NCBI GenBank assembly: GCA_963666765.1
Contig: OY762933.1
Coordinates: 2,294,001 to 2,358,000, forward strand
Direction: 5' to 3'
DNA length: 64,000 nt
Source of the DNA: Foliamicus sp963666765
Lineage (GTDB): Bacteria; Pseudomonadota; Gammaproteobacteria; Steroidobacterales; Foliamicaceae
Part shown: piece by piece, positions 45,178 through 54,528 of the stretch
Layout: each line of letters starts with the position of its first letter
Position numbering within the stretch: the first letter of the stretch is position 1
Translations under genes and position numbers: made by a program
The notes under the pieces: model-generated
Seen by the model: only the letters and a program-made list of their open reading frames with translations
Told to the model about the DNA's origin: nothing
Databases searched by the model: none

Positions 45178-45951
45178 TCAATCGGAGGCAGGTTCCCGTT
45201 TCCTGATCATCAGTCGCGCCATCAGGATGCCGATCTCGTAGAGCAGGTACATGGGCACCGCCAGCAGCGTCTGGGAGATCATGTCGGGAGGAGTCACCAG
45301 CATTCCCAGCGTGAAGGCCCCCAGGAGGATGTAGGGACGCTTGCTACCCAGCGATTGTGGGCTGACAATGCCCGCGCCTACCAGCATGAGTATTGCGATC
45401 GGCACCTCGAAGGCGAGCCCGAAAACAAAGAACAGCACGACCACGAAATCCAGGTACTCGCCGATGTCGGTCATCATGGCCACGCCTTCCGGCGTAGCGG
45501 CGGCGAAGAAACTGAACATCAGCGGGAACACCACAAAGTAGGCGAAAGCCGCTCCGGCGTAGAACAGAAATATGCTGGAGAGCACCAGCGGCAGCGCCAC
45601 TTTCTTTTCGCGCTTGTAGAGTCCCGGTGCAACGAAGGCCCAGACCTGGTATATGACGATCGGCATGGCGGCGAAAAGCGCAACGAAAAAGGCCGTCTTG
45701 AAAGGGGTCAGGAACGGTGACGCCGGTCGAATGGCGACCATGGTGAAGCCTTCGGGAAGCTGATTCATCAGCGGCGACGCCACCAATGTGAAGACTTCCT
45801 GGGCAAACGGAACCAGTCCGACAAATAACAGCAGGATCGTGCCCGCCGCCTTCATCAGGCGCGAGCGCAATTCAACCAGGTGCGAAAGGAGACTGGATTC
45901 CTCCAGTTCCTCCTTTTCTTCCTTGTCCTGACTCTCGGTCTCGTTATTCAC
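45178..45951 (-). CDS. tatC: Sec-independent translocase subunit TatC
   Basis: The polytopic signal-receptor subunit of the twin-arginine pathway; 257 residues with six hydrophobic segments. LVELRSRLMKAA precedes the first segment, and FLTPFKTAFFVALFAAMPIVIYQVWAF and FVFGLAFEVPIAILML are conserved TatC features. It overlaps tatB by eight bases. A Tat-signal amidohydrolase is encoded at 54529. Confidence 0.96.
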   Translation of the reverse strand: MNNETESQDKEEKEELEESSLLSHLVELRSRLMKAAGTILLLFVGLVPFAQEVFTLVASPLMNQLPEGFTMVAIRPASPFLTPFKTAFFVALFAAMPIVIYQVWAFVAPGLYKREKKVALPLVLSSIFLFYAGAAFAYFVVFPLMFSFFAAATPEGVAMMTDIGEYLDFVVVLFFVFGLAFEVPIAILMLVGAGIVSPQSLGSKRPYILLGAFTLGMLVTPPDMISQTLLAVPMYLLYEIGILMARLMIRKREPASD

Positions 45952-46297
45952 CGGATTGACTTTTCCCGGCTCCGTTTCCGGGCGAGGATTGCTCCGTGTC
46001 TGCTTGCGTTTCCTTCTTGTCGCCGCCCGGCTCCTTCTTGTCGCCGCCGGTTTCCTTGTCCGCTGTTTTCGCTTTCGGGCCAGCGGAGGCCTCCGACGGA
46101 CGGCGGGCCGAAAACGGCCTTGGATCGTCCAGATCCACTTCCTGGCGCAACTGGTACATCAGCGTCCGCGACATGCGCCGCGCCTGCCCGACCCAGCGTC
46201 CGAGCTGGGCGGCGACCTTCGGCAGGCGCTGCGGCCCCAGCACGATCAGGCCCATACCCGCCAAAAGGATGAGTTCCGTAAAGCCGATATCAAACAT
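45944..46297 (-). CDS. tatB: Sec-independent translocase subunit TatB
   Basis: A 117-residue single-span protein. FDIGFTELILLAGMGLIVLGPQRLP is the diagnostic N-terminal helix with the Glu and the GP hinge, followed by an amphipathic helix (VGQARRMSRTLMYQLRQEV) and a long Lys/Asp/Gly-rich tail. It lies 87 bases after tatA and overlaps tatC. Confidence 0.95.
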   Translation of the reverse strand: MFDIGFTELILLAGMGLIVLGPQRLPKVAAQLGRWVGQARRMSRTLMYQLRQEVDLDDPRPFSARRPSEASAGPKAKTADKETGGDKKEPGGDKKETQADTEQSSPGNGAGKSQSGE

Positions 46298-46384
46298 GCA
46301 GGTGTCGCAGCACGCTCAGGGCACACGCAGCGGCGGATTACGACGCTTGGGCAAGAGGCAAGTCCGCCCCGGCTCGGGCGGGAA

Positions 46385-46627
46385 TCAGGCCTTGGGCGCT
46401 TCCTTTTCCTTGCTCTTCGCGCCCGTCTCGGTTTCGCTGAACTCCGCGTCGGTGCGGGCCAGCTTGTCCGGATCGGCCTTGTCCGGGTCGGAAACGGCCT
46501 TGCGAAATCCCTTGATAGCGGAGCCCAGGTCGCTGCCGAGGTTCCGGATACGCGAGGTGCCGAATATCACCAAGGCGAGCAGCAGTACTACCAGTAGCTG
46601 CCAGCCGCTGATTCCGCCAAATCCCAT
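46385..46627 (-). CDS. tatA: Sec-independent translocase subunit TatA
   Basis: An 80-residue pore-forming subunit: one transmembrane helix (GISGWQLLVVLLLALVIFG), a short hinge (TSRIRNLGSDLG) and an amphipathic helix (SAIKGFRKAVSD), then a charged tail. First gene of tatABC, about 97 bases downstream of dtd on the same strand. Confidence 0.95.
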   Translation of the reverse strand: MGFGGISGWQLLVVLLLALVIFGTSRIRNLGSDLGSAIKGFRKAVSDPDKADPDKLARTDAEFSETETGAKSKEKEAPKA

Positions 46628-46724
46628 TATTTCATCCTCTTAGCGCTCTTGGAGTCTCCGCCGGGTTTATTGACCCATGCGCCACTCGCCTGAGAAGCCC
46701 TGCGGTAAGAGTCAATCATACCCT

Positions 46725-47174
46725 CTACGGCCTCGGATGGGCCTCAAGGAGAATGGTTACCGGCCCCGAGTTGACCAGTTCAACGTCCATGTCGGCGCCA
46801 TAGACCCCTGTTGCCACCCGCACGCCCAGCGCTTTTGATTTGGCCACCAGCCGGTCGAACAGCCGCCGTCCCACGTCCGGCGGAGCGGCCTTCGAAAACC
46901 CCGGCCGGGTGCCCTTGCGCGTGTCCGCCGCCAGCGTGAATTGCGAAACCAGCAACAGTTCGCCGCCCACGTCCTTCAGGCTCAGGTTCATGCGGCCGTC
47001 GGCATCCGGAAACACCCGGTATCCCACGATGCGTTCCGCCAGGCGTTCGGCCTGCGCCTCGCCGTCGCCCCGCTCCACCGCGGCCAGCACCAGCAGGCCG
47101 CGGCCGATCTCACCCGACGTTTCGCCATCCACACTTACGCGCGCGCGGCTTACGCGCTGCAGTAACCCGATCAT
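46725..47174 (-). CDS. dtd: D-aminoacyl-tRNA deacylase
   Basis: Proofreads by hydrolysing D-aminoacyl-tRNA. The 149-residue protein has the cross-subunit motifs SQFTLAAD (SQxxL) and NSGPVTI (NxGPxT) that define DTD, and begins MIGLLQRVSRARVSVDGE as is usual. Divergent from the OPT transporter. Confidence 0.96.
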   Translation of the reverse strand: MIGLLQRVSRARVSVDGETSGEIGRGLLVLAAVERGDGEAQAERLAERIVGYRVFPDADGRMNLSLKDVGGELLLVSQFTLAADTRKGTRPGFSKAAPPDVGRRLFDRLVAKSKALGVRVATGVYGADMDVELVNSGPVTILLEAHPRP

Positions 47175-47239
47175 GGTCGGAACAGGCCCTTGTCTTCTCC
47201 CGCCGGTATAGTATTCGCCCCGTTCAAAAGGGAATCCAC

Positions 47240-49126
47240 ATGCCCCAATTAACGGTCAAGGCGATAGTAACCGGTGTGCTGCTGTCGATCATTCTGTCCT
47301 GGGCCAACGCCTATATTGGACTGTTCGCAGGGCTTACGGTTTCGGCATCCATCCCGGCCGCCGTTCTCTCCATGGCCGTCCTGGGCCTGTTCAAGCGCAG
47401 CAACATTCTCGAGCACAACATCGTTCAGACCGCCGCTTCGGCGGGCGAGTCGCTGGCCGCAGGCGTGATTTTCACGCTGCCGGCGCTGCTGATACTCAAC
47501 TACTGGGACGTGTTCGACTACTGGTGGGTGAGCGTGATCGCCGGCGTCGGCGGTCTGCTGGGCGTGATGTACACCATTCCATTGCGCCATTCACTGATCG
47601 TTTCCGAAAACCTGGCCTTTCCCGAAGGCCAGGCAACGGCCCAGGTGCTCAAGGCGGGTCAGGAGCGCGGCGGTGAAGTGCGCTTTTTGGCGCTGGGCGC
47701 CGGCCTGGGTGCGCTACTCAAGCTGTGCGAGACCGGGTTCAAGCTCTGGGACGGCATCGCCCAGGCGGCCGCGCGAGCAGGCGATAGCATCGCCTACGTG
47801 GGATCCAATCTCTCGCCGGCCCTGGTCGGCGTCGGCTACATCGTGGGGATCAATATCGCCAGCCTTGTGCTCCTCGGCGGCCTGTTCTCGTGGAACGTCG
47901 CTTTGCCGATATTCGGCGCCTTCTACCTGGAAAACAATCCTGAGTTGGCCGCCAGCGTAGCGGGCCTGTCGGCCGCGGATGCGGCTTTTGCGATCTGGAG
48001 CACGCAGATTCGCTACCTTGGCGTGGGCGCAATGATCACCGGCGGCCTCTGGGCGATTGTTTCACTGCGCGGCTCGCTGGTCGAAGCCTTTCGGCGGGGC
48101 TTCGGGAAGACCGCCGCGGATGCCGCCATTGCCGAGACCGACCGCGATACGCCAATGCGCATCGTCCTGGCCGGGGTCGCGGTCATGGCGGCGTTCATGT
48201 GGATCATCTACTACAACGTGGTGGACAGCGTAGGCATTTCGTTGGCCATGACCCTGCTGATGGCGACCACCGGTTTCCTGTTCTCGGCGGTCGCCGCGTA
48301 CATGGCCGGTCTCGTCGGCTCCTCGAACAACCCGGTATCGGGAGTCACGATCGCCACCATTCTGTTTTCCTCGCTGCTGCTGCTGTGGCTGGTCGGACGG
48401 GAAGACGCCAACGCCCCCGCCGCCGTGATCATGATCGGGGCAGTGGTGTGCTGCGCGGCGGCCATAGGCGGAGACAACATGCAGGACCTGAAGGCCGGGC
48501 GAATTGTCGGGTCCACGCCGTACAAGCAGCAGGTCATGCAGGTGGTGGGCGTTGTTTCGGCCACCTTCCTGCTGGCGCCGATACTGAACGTGTTGCTTAC
48601 CGCATACGGCATCGGCCCGGCGACCACGGAGCAGCCGGATTCCCTGCAGGCGCCCCAGGCCACGCTGATGGCATCGGTGGCCGCCGGAGTGCTGGGCGAC
48701 GCCGACCTTCCCTGGAACATGATTGCCGCGGGTGCGGTCGTAGGTGCGTTGATCATCGTCTGCGACGAAGTGCTGAAGGCGCGCAAAGCCGGCTTCCGCA
48801 TGCCGGTTTTGGCTGTCGCCGTGGGAATTTACCTGCCGGTCGAGCTGGCGGTTCCCATTTTCCTGGGCGGGTTGCTTTCCTGGCTTGCCAGGCGTGCCCG
48901 GGGCGGAGAGGCTGCGCGGACCGGTTCGCTGCTGGCCGCCGGCCTGATAACCGGCGAAGCCTTGCTTGGCATTTTCATCGCCGTCATCATCGTCGCCACC
49001 GGCGACAAGACGCCGCTGGCGCTGCCGTTCTCCGCCGGGTCCTGGCTCGGCATGCTGGCGCTTGCGGCCGTGGCGGTGCTGCTGTATCGTGCCGGCGCTC
49101 GCGGCGGCGCGGCTGGCGCAAGTTGA
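47240..49126 (+). CDS. Oligopeptide transporter, OPT family
   Basis: A very hydrophobic 628-residue inner-membrane protein with well over ten predicted membrane segments. YIGLFAGLTVSASIPAAVLS, NIVQTAASAGESLAAGVIFTLPAL and FPEGQATAQVLKAG are OPT-family features. Members carry peptides or metal chelates by proton symport; the substrate here is unknown. Confidence 0.92.
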   Translation: MPQLTVKAIVTGVLLSIILSWANAYIGLFAGLTVSASIPAAVLSMAVLGLFKRSNILEHNIVQTAASAGESLAAGVIFTLPALLILNYWDVFDYWWVSVIAGVGGLLGVMYTIPLRHSLIVSENLAFPEGQATAQVLKAGQERGGEVRFLALGAGLGALLKLCETGFKLWDGIAQAAARAGDSIAYVGSNLSPALVGVGYIVGINIASLVLLGGLFSWNVALPIFGAFYLENNPELAASVAGLSAADAAFAIWSTQIRYLGVGAMITGGLWAIVSLRGSLVEAFRRGFGKTAADAAIAETDRDTPMRIVLAGVAVMAAFMWIIYYNVVDSVGISLAMTLLMATTGFLFSAVAAYMAGLVGSSNNPVSGVTIATILFSSLLLLWLVGREDANAPAAVIMIGAVVCCAAAIGGDNMQDLKAGRIVGSTPYKQQVMQVVGVVSATFLLAPILNVLLTAYGIGPATTEQPDSLQAPQATLMASVAAGVLGDADLPWNMIAAGAVVGALIIVCDEVLKARKAGFRMPVLAVAVGIYLPVELAVPIFLGGLLSWLARRARGGEAARTGSLLAAGLITGEALLGIFIAVIIVATGDKTPLALPFSAGSWLGMLALAAVAVLLYRAGARGGAAGAS

Positions 49127-49158
49127 CGACTTGTCTTTTTCTGATCTGGAGGAGTTCC

Positions 49159-49458
49159 ATGTCCCATTACCTGGTTGCGGTGTGCCACATCACCAACTTC
49201 AACGACAACATGAAGAAATACGCCCAGCTCTCTGCCGAGCTGGTGGCGAAGAACGGCGGGGAGTACGTCATACGGGGTCCGGCCGAAGAAAACGTCGAGG
49301 GCGACAAGCTGGATGGTTGCTACCTGATCGTCAGCCGCTTCCCCACCCGCGAACAACTCGACGCCTTCTGGAAGGGCGACGAGTACCGCAACAACGTGCG
49401 CCCGCTGCGCGCCGGCACCGGAAAATACGACATCGCGATCTATCCGGACGCACCGTAA
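49159..49458 (+). CDS. DUF1330 family protein
   Basis: A 99-residue protein of the ferredoxin-like alpha/beta DUF1330 fold (YLVAVCHITNFNDNMKKYAQ, GGEYVIRGP, FPTREQLDAFWKGDEY). Function unknown. Start at 49159 is supported by TGGAGGAG upstream; it lies 32 bases after the OPT gene on the same strand. Confidence 0.87.
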   Translation: MSHYLVAVCHITNFNDNMKKYAQLSAELVAKNGGEYVIRGPAEENVEGDKLDGCYLIVSRFPTREQLDAFWKGDEYRNNVRPLRAGTGKYDIAIYPDAP

Positions 49459-49509
49459 TTCGGCTGGACCGCAGGCTGCGGTCCACAAGAAACGCTGATG
49501 AAAAGCCGC

Positions 49510-49982
49510 TCAAGCGGGAACATTGGCCTGACTTGATGGTGTCCGGGTTGCCGGGGACATGAACTTTGCCCGGGCGGTAGCGACGAGAGCGCCGCTGTCA
49601 TCGCGGAAGGCCTTGCCCTCCATCTCCATCATGCGGCCCCGGCGACGCAGCAGCCGGCCTTCCAGCTTCAGTCCGACACCCATCGGGACCGCGTCGCGGT
49701 AGCGGACTTCGCAGCGCGCGGTGTGGGCGCGCTGGCCCTGCAGAAAGCTCCAGTTGGCCATCACGTCGTCCAGCAGCGAATACAGGATCCCGCCGTGCAG
49801 CATGTCGCTATAGCCGACATGCGTTGGCCCCGGCGTGAACTCGGCGCGGCAGACCTCTTCGCCGTCGTCCTCTTCCAGGCGGAAACGCACCCTTAGGCCC
49901 CCGGGTTGGAAGGCCCGCAGACGAAGCAATGATTGGCCGGGTCCCAAAGTTCGCTGATGTTTTTTCTCCTGCGCTGGGGCAT
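49510..49982 (-). pseudogene. PaaI-like hotdog thioesterase, broken by one missing base
   Basis: The N-terminal part (MPQRRRKNISELWDPA, then NHCFVCGPSNPG) and the remainder (GLRVRFRLEEDDGEE...DMLHGGILYSLLDDVM) are in different frames; together they are a normal hotdog protein with the family's NHCFxCGxxNPxGL opening. The first frame stops at 49893, right after a five-C run (49898-49902). One additional base in that run would restore the frame. Either a real recent inactivation or a homopolymer error in the assembly. Confidence 0.8.
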
Positions 49983-50021
49983 GATAGGAACGACAATCCC
50001 GAATGATATGCGGCCCCACCC

Positions 50022-50456
50022 ATGACGTACGATTCCGGCAACATCTTCGCCCGTATCCTCGCGGGCGAGGCAAAATCCCATCGCGTTTACGACGACGAGC
50101 ACGTGCTGGCGATCATGGACGTCATGCCGCGCAGCGACGGGCATACGCTGGTGCTGCCCAAGGCGCCGTGCGCGGATTTTCACGCCCTTCCGGTCGATGC
50201 GGTACCCGGCGTTTTTGCGGCTACGCAGAAGCTGGCGGACGCTGTAAAGGACGCCTTCGGGGCGGACGGGGTTCTGGTCACGGTGCGTAACGGCTCTGCC
50301 GCTGGCCAGGTCGTCTTCCACATGCATGTGCACGTGATCCCCTGCCATCAGGGCCAGCCGGTAAGGCCGCCGGGACATGCCCTTGCCGATGACGGGGTTC
50401 TTGCAGAGCACGCCCGGCTGATTCGCGCGGCCCTGGCCCGGCAGGAAGCCGAATAG
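50022..50456 (+). CDS. HIT-family hydrolase
   Basis: A 144-residue histidine-triad protein acting on nucleoside phosphoramidates or dinucleotides. The catalytic HxHxHxx motif is FHMHVHVIP, and the N-terminus NIFARILAGEAKSHRVYDDE is typical of Hint-type members. Divergent from the frameshifted thioesterase and followed within nine bases by an acyl-CoA dehydrogenase. Confidence 0.93.
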   Translation: MTYDSGNIFARILAGEAKSHRVYDDEHVLAIMDVMPRSDGHTLVLPKAPCADFHALPVDAVPGVFAATQKLADAVKDAFGADGVLVTVRNGSAAGQVVFHMHVHVIPCHQGQPVRPPGHALADDGVLAEHARLIRAALARQEAE

Positions 50457-50464
50457 ACGAACTT

Positions 50465-51625
50465 ATGGGACAGTACGCCAGTCACCTCAAGTGGCCGTTT
50501 TTCGAGCAAGGGCATGGCGAACGGCAAAGGCGGCTGGACGCCTGGTGCGGCGAGCAATCCTGGACTCAGGAGCCGGCAGACGCGGAGCTGGACGCAAGTT
50601 GCCGGGACATTGCCCGGCGCCTGGGGGAGGCCGGATTTCTGAAGATCGCGGTGCCCGAACCGTTCGGCGATGACGCGAGCCTGGACGCCCGTAGCCTGTG
50701 CCTGATGCGCGAAACCCTCGCGCGGCACGAACCCCTGGCCGACTTTGTATTCGCGATGCAGGTTCTGGGCAGCGCGCCGATCAGCCTGTATGGGAACTCC
50801 GGGCAAAAGGAAGCGTGGCTGGGCGATGTTGCCGCGGGCCGCAAGGTCGCGGCCTTCGCACTGTCGGAGAAAGAAGCGGGTTCGGACGTCGCCGCCATGT
50901 CCATGCGCGCCGAGCAGCGAAGGGGCGACTACGTGCTCGACGGCGCCAAGGCGTGGATTTCCAACGCCGGAGTTGCCGACTTCTACGTGCTGTTCGCCCG
51001 CACCAGCGCGGGCAAACGCGGAATCAGCGCGTTCGTGGTGCCCGCCGACACGCCCGGCATTCGGGTCAGCGAACGGACCCGTGTCATCGCGGCGCATCCA
51101 CTGGGCAGCCTCGAGTTCTCGAACTGCCGGGTGCCGGTGGATTGCATGCTGGGCGCGCCCGGAGACGGTCTTCGCGTTGCCCTTGGCACTCTGGATCTGT
51201 GCCGCTCGACGGTGGGCGCGGCCGCGCTGGGCATGGCGCGTCGGGCCTACGGCGAGGCATTGCAGAGAGCGCGCGGCCGGGAGCTCTTCGGCGGGACCCT
51301 GGGCGACCTGCAGATCACGCAGGCGGCCCTGGCCGACATGGCCACCTCCATCGACGCCGCGGCCCTGCTGGTTTACCGGGCCGCCTGGACGCGCGACTCG
51401 GGACAGGAGCGCATTACGCGCGAAGCATCGATGGCCAAGCTGTTCGCGACCGAGCATGCCCAAAGGGTGATCGACCGTGCCGTGCAGTTGTTCGGGGGCG
51501 AGGGGGTCCGGGCGGGGTCCGTGGTGGAACGCCTGTACCGGGAGATACGCGCGCTCAGGATCTACGAGGGCGCAAGCGAGATCCAGCAGGTGCTGATCGC
51601 TCGTCACGAGCTTAAGGACGACTAG
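50465..51625 (+). CDS. Acyl-CoA dehydrogenase
   Basis: A FAD enzyme of 386 residues. AFALSEKEAGSDVAAM is the FAD/substrate signature and IYEGASEIQQVLIAR contains the C-terminal Glu region. QLFGGEGVRAGSVVERLYRE is a conserved FAD-binding segment. Substrate length cannot be assigned. The TAG stop coincides with the CTAG at the left edge of the MITE that follows. Confidence 0.93.
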   Translation: MGQYASHLKWPFFEQGHGERQRRLDAWCGEQSWTQEPADAELDASCRDIARRLGEAGFLKIAVPEPFGDDASLDARSLCLMRETLARHEPLADFVFAMQVLGSAPISLYGNSGQKEAWLGDVAAGRKVAAFALSEKEAGSDVAAMSMRAEQRRGDYVLDGAKAWISNAGVADFYVLFARTSAGKRGISAFVVPADTPGIRVSERTRVIAAHPLGSLEFSNCRVPVDCMLGAPGDGLRVALGTLDLCRSTVGAAALGMARRAYGEALQRARGRELFGGTLGDLQITQAALADMATSIDAAALLVYRAAWTRDSGQERITREASMAKLFATEHAQRVIDRAVQLFGGEGVRAGSVVERLYREIRALRIYEGASEIQQVLIARHELKDD

Positions 51626-51889
51626 TGCCGTGTCAAGCTTATATTGCCGCATCAGCGTGTCTCCCCTGGTTCGTGGCGAGGCGCGTCCCGCCGGGAATGG
51701 CGTCTTCCATTGCCCAGGGGCGCAACGCGGCCACGGGCCAGGGGAGACACGCCCTTCGGGAGCGGGCGTAGCGCGCCCCCGCGGCGTTGCAGCCGTTCGC
51801 AATACGGCGAGTATTCCGTGCCGGCTGCGTCTTGCAGGGACACGCTACGCCCGCTCTGATGCGGCAATATAAGCTTGACACGGCACTAG
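51622..51889. mobile_element. MITE with 34-base inverted ends and two internal hairpins
   Basis: No protein-coding gene. The ends 51622-51655 and 51856-51889 are perfect inverted repeats of 34 bases, each beginning with CTAG, which may be the duplicated target; the core is then 51626-51885. Inside, 51656-51676 pairs with 51731-51751 (19 of 21, two G-U) and 51761-51773 pairs perfectly with 51843-51855. Folded, the element would form a long stem with two side hairpins. It fills the gap between the acyl-CoA dehydrogenase and the TonB receptor. Confidence 0.9.
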
Positions 51890-51911
51890 AAGCGCCCCCG
51901 GGGCGGTCCTG

Positions 51912-54047
51912 ATGGGAGTGGGTCTTACCCGCCTGTATCGGCAGTCCGCACTGCCTTGCCTGCTTGCGCTTGGCCAGTGCCTGGCGCCGCCGCCCGTCGC
52001 GGCCCAGGGGAGTGGCGGCGCGAACGATGAATTCGAAGAAATCGTCGTGACCGCACGTCGTCGCGCCAGCGACGCACAGGCCGTGAATCGCAGCCTCAGC
52101 GTGGTGGACCTTGAGCGCCTCGGCGGGCTGCCCGGCCAGACCCACGTGCAGGAGGCGCTGGTGCGGGTGCCCGGGGTGAACCTGCAGCGGGGCAACGGAC
52201 AGGAGTATCTGCCGGCACTGCGCTCGCCGGTGCTCACGGGGGCCGGCGCCTGCGGTGCGCTGCTGACGGCCGAAGACGGCATTCCGCTCACGTCGACCGG
52301 CTTTTGCAATATCAACGAACTCTTCTTTGCGCACCATGAGGCGGCTTCGCGCATCGAAGTGCTGCGCGGGCCGGGCACGGCCGTGCACGGAGGCAATGCC
52401 TTGCACGGTGTGGTGAACGTCATCACCGCGCGCGGCGCGGAGTCTTCGCTGGCGGGCCTGGAATTGGGGACATACGGTTTTGCCCGGCTGCGGCTGGACT
52501 GGTCCGGCGAGTCCGACGGCGGCGTCCGTTTGACCGCGGTGCGCGATCAGAGTTTTCGCGACGACTCCGGCTACCGGCAGTTCAAGCTCAACGCGTTTCG
52601 CTCGGGGAACACGCGGGCCTGGGGCTGGACCGGCGCCCTGGCGGTCAGCGGCCTGGACCAGGAAACCGCGGGATACATTACCGGACTCGACAGTTTTCGC
52701 GACCGGCGGACCGCCCGCTCCAACCCGGATCCGGAAGCTTTCCGCAAGGCGCTCAATCTGCGCGCCTGGGCACGCCTTGAACATCGTCGGGGTGAAGCCT
52801 TGACGCTGGTACTGACGCCCTACCTGCGCTACTCGCGCATGCGTTTTCGAATGCATTTCCTGCCCGGCGACCCGTTCGAACGCAACGGCCATTCCGGCGT
52901 CGGCATGCAGACGGCCGCCTATGTCGACCGTGGGGCCTGGCTCCTCATTGCCGGCCTCGATTTCGAGTACACGCAGGGCGATCTACGCCAATGGCAGCAG
53001 GGCGGTGCCGCGGGAAGCGCGTTCGTGCGGGAAGTCTTTCCTTCCGGGGACCACTACGATTATGAAGTGGACGCCGCCTGGACGGCCCCGTTCGTGCAGT
53101 TGGACCTGAGTTTCGGAGACGACTGGACGGCGAGCATCGGGGCCCGTTACGAACGCTCGCGCTACGACTACCGCACGGCGCTGCCCGCGGGGCGCACGCG
53201 GGACGATCTGACTCCCTGCGGTTTCGGAGGATGCCGCTACAGCCGCCCGGCGAATCGCGACGACAGCTTCGGGACGTTTTCGCCCAAGGCAAGCATCATG
53301 TGGGTCCCTGTCCGCGATGCGCGCGCCTGGCTCAGCCTTTCGCACGGCTTTCGCATGCCGCAGGCCACCGAGCTGTACCGCCTGCAGGGTCAACAGTCCA
53401 CGGCCGAGTTGCGTCCCGAGCAGCTTCGCGCGGCGGAACTCGGGATGTCCTTGCGCGTCGACGCCTTCGCTGCCCAGCTGGCGCTTTATCACATGCGCAA
53501 GCGTGACGTGCTGTTCCGGGACGCGGAGCTGTTCAACCGCGCGGGCGGCGGCACCCGCCACGACGGGTTCGAGATCGAGGCCTCCTGGCAGGCGAACCCG
53601 CGGCTGGCGGTGGAGCTTACCGGGACTGTCGCCCGGCACCGCTACGACAGGGATTTCATTCTTGGCGGCATCAATCTCAAGGGTCTGGACGTCGACACGG
53701 CGCCGCGCCGATTCGGCGGCGCCCGCCTTCGCTGGCAGGGCCGGGGAGACTGGCAGGTGGAGCTGGAATGGCTTTGGACCTCAGGCTACTTCATGGAACC
53801 CGAAAACCGGCATCGCTATCCCGGTCATGAAATCCTGAACCTGCGCGCGCGCGCCGCGCTGGGACAGCGGGCCGTCGCCTTTGTGCGCCTGCTCAACCTG
53901 ACCGGCCGGGCATACGCGGACCGCGCCGACTATACGGTCTTCAGCGGCGAGCGCTATTTCCCGGGGCGGCCCCGGTCATTGTTCGTCGGGCTGGAGTGGC
54001 GCTGGGGAGCATCCGGCTCAAATGGGCCGGCGACGCCAGGCCGGTAA
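51912..54047 (+). CDS. TonB-dependent outer-membrane receptor
   Basis: A 711-residue receptor with a signal peptide (ending near PVAAQ), a TonB box-like EEIVVTARRR, a plug domain (EALVRVPGVNLQ, RIEVLRGPGTAVHGGNALHGVVN) and a beta-barrel to the terminal LFVGLEW. Ligand unknown; the plug carries two Cys (ACGALL and GFCNINE) that could pair. No strong ribosome site precedes the ATG; GTG at 51918 is an alternative. The MITE lies immediately upstream. Confidence 0.92.
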   Translation: MGVGLTRLYRQSALPCLLALGQCLAPPPVAAQGSGGANDEFEEIVVTARRRASDAQAVNRSLSVVDLERLGGLPGQTHVQEALVRVPGVNLQRGNGQEYLPALRSPVLTGAGACGALLTAEDGIPLTSTGFCNINELFFAHHEAASRIEVLRGPGTAVHGGNALHGVVNVITARGAESSLAGLELGTYGFARLRLDWSGESDGGVRLTAVRDQSFRDDSGYRQFKLNAFRSGNTRAWGWTGALAVSGLDQETAGYITGLDSFRDRRTARSNPDPEAFRKALNLRAWARLEHRRGEALTLVLTPYLRYSRMRFRMHFLPGDPFERNGHSGVGMQTAAYVDRGAWLLIAGLDFEYTQGDLRQWQQGGAAGSAFVREVFPSGDHYDYEVDAAWTAPFVQLDLSFGDDWTASIGARYERSRYDYRTALPAGRTRDDLTPCGFGGCRYSRPANRDDSFGTFSPKASIMWVPVRDARAWLSLSHGFRMPQATELYRLQGQQSTAELRPEQLRAAELGMSLRVDAFAAQLALYHMRKRDVLFRDAELFNRAGGGTRHDGFEIEASWQANPRLAVELTGTVARHRYDRDFILGGINLKGLDVDTAPRRFGGARLRWQGRGDWQVELEWLWTSGYFMEPENRHRYPGHEILNLRARAALGQRAVAFVRLLNLTGRAYADRADYTVFSGERYFPGRPRSLFVGLEWRWGASGSNGPATPGR

Positions 54048-54062
54048 GGGAGCCCGGCCGGG

Positions 54063-54425
54063 CTATTCCTCCGCTTCGCCTCCGTCGGCCGCAATCCATT
54101 CACCGCCCTGAAAACCGCAGCCGATCTCCAGTCCGAATGCGTCGCCAGTGTAGTAGTACTGCTTCGAATCGCCGATGTCGCAGATTCCCACCATCTCGCG
54201 CTCGGTGTCGCATTCGCCGCCTTCGGCAAAGCTGGCGTCACGGTTGTCGTCCGTCTGGCCCAATTCCGTGCAGGCGGCTTCCGTCACCGGCCCCTGGCAG
54301 AGGTCGAACGGACCCGCGAACATGTTCTCCTGAACATAGGTACAGGCGCCGACCGGTTCATCGTCACCGATCGCGGTGCTCATCAGCACCAGAAAAAGGC
54401 CCGGCAGCCAGTGTCTTGTCTTCAT
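54063..54425 (-). CDS. Small secreted cysteine-rich protein
   Basis: A 120-residue protein with a signal peptide (MKTRHWLPGLFLVLMSTAIG). The mature chain is acidic and holds six Cys (in GACTYV, DLCQG, AACTE, GECDTE, GICDIG and IGCGF), likely three disulfides in the periplasm or outside. I do not recognise a family. ATG at 54425 is preceded by AGGGGAG. It is convergent with the TonB receptor and divergent from the amidohydrolase. Confidence 0.75.
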   Translation of the reverse strand: MKTRHWLPGLFLVLMSTAIGDDEPVGACTYVQENMFAGPFDLCQGPVTEAACTELGQTDDNRDASFAEGGECDTEREMVGICDIGDSKQYYYTGDAFGLEIGCGFQGGEWIAADGGEAEE

Positions 54426-54528
54426 GGATGTGCTCCCCTGGTCAGAATCGCGGGGAATGATAAACCACCGCTCTGCTATGCTGCGGAGAGCGATCCGCAC
54501 AGTGGTATTCGGGAGGGATGCTCCGCCT

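Noticed and set aside
51639..52892. Minus-strand frame across the MITE and TonB receptor start
   Set aside because: Includes MITE sequence and antisense of the receptor; no protein features.
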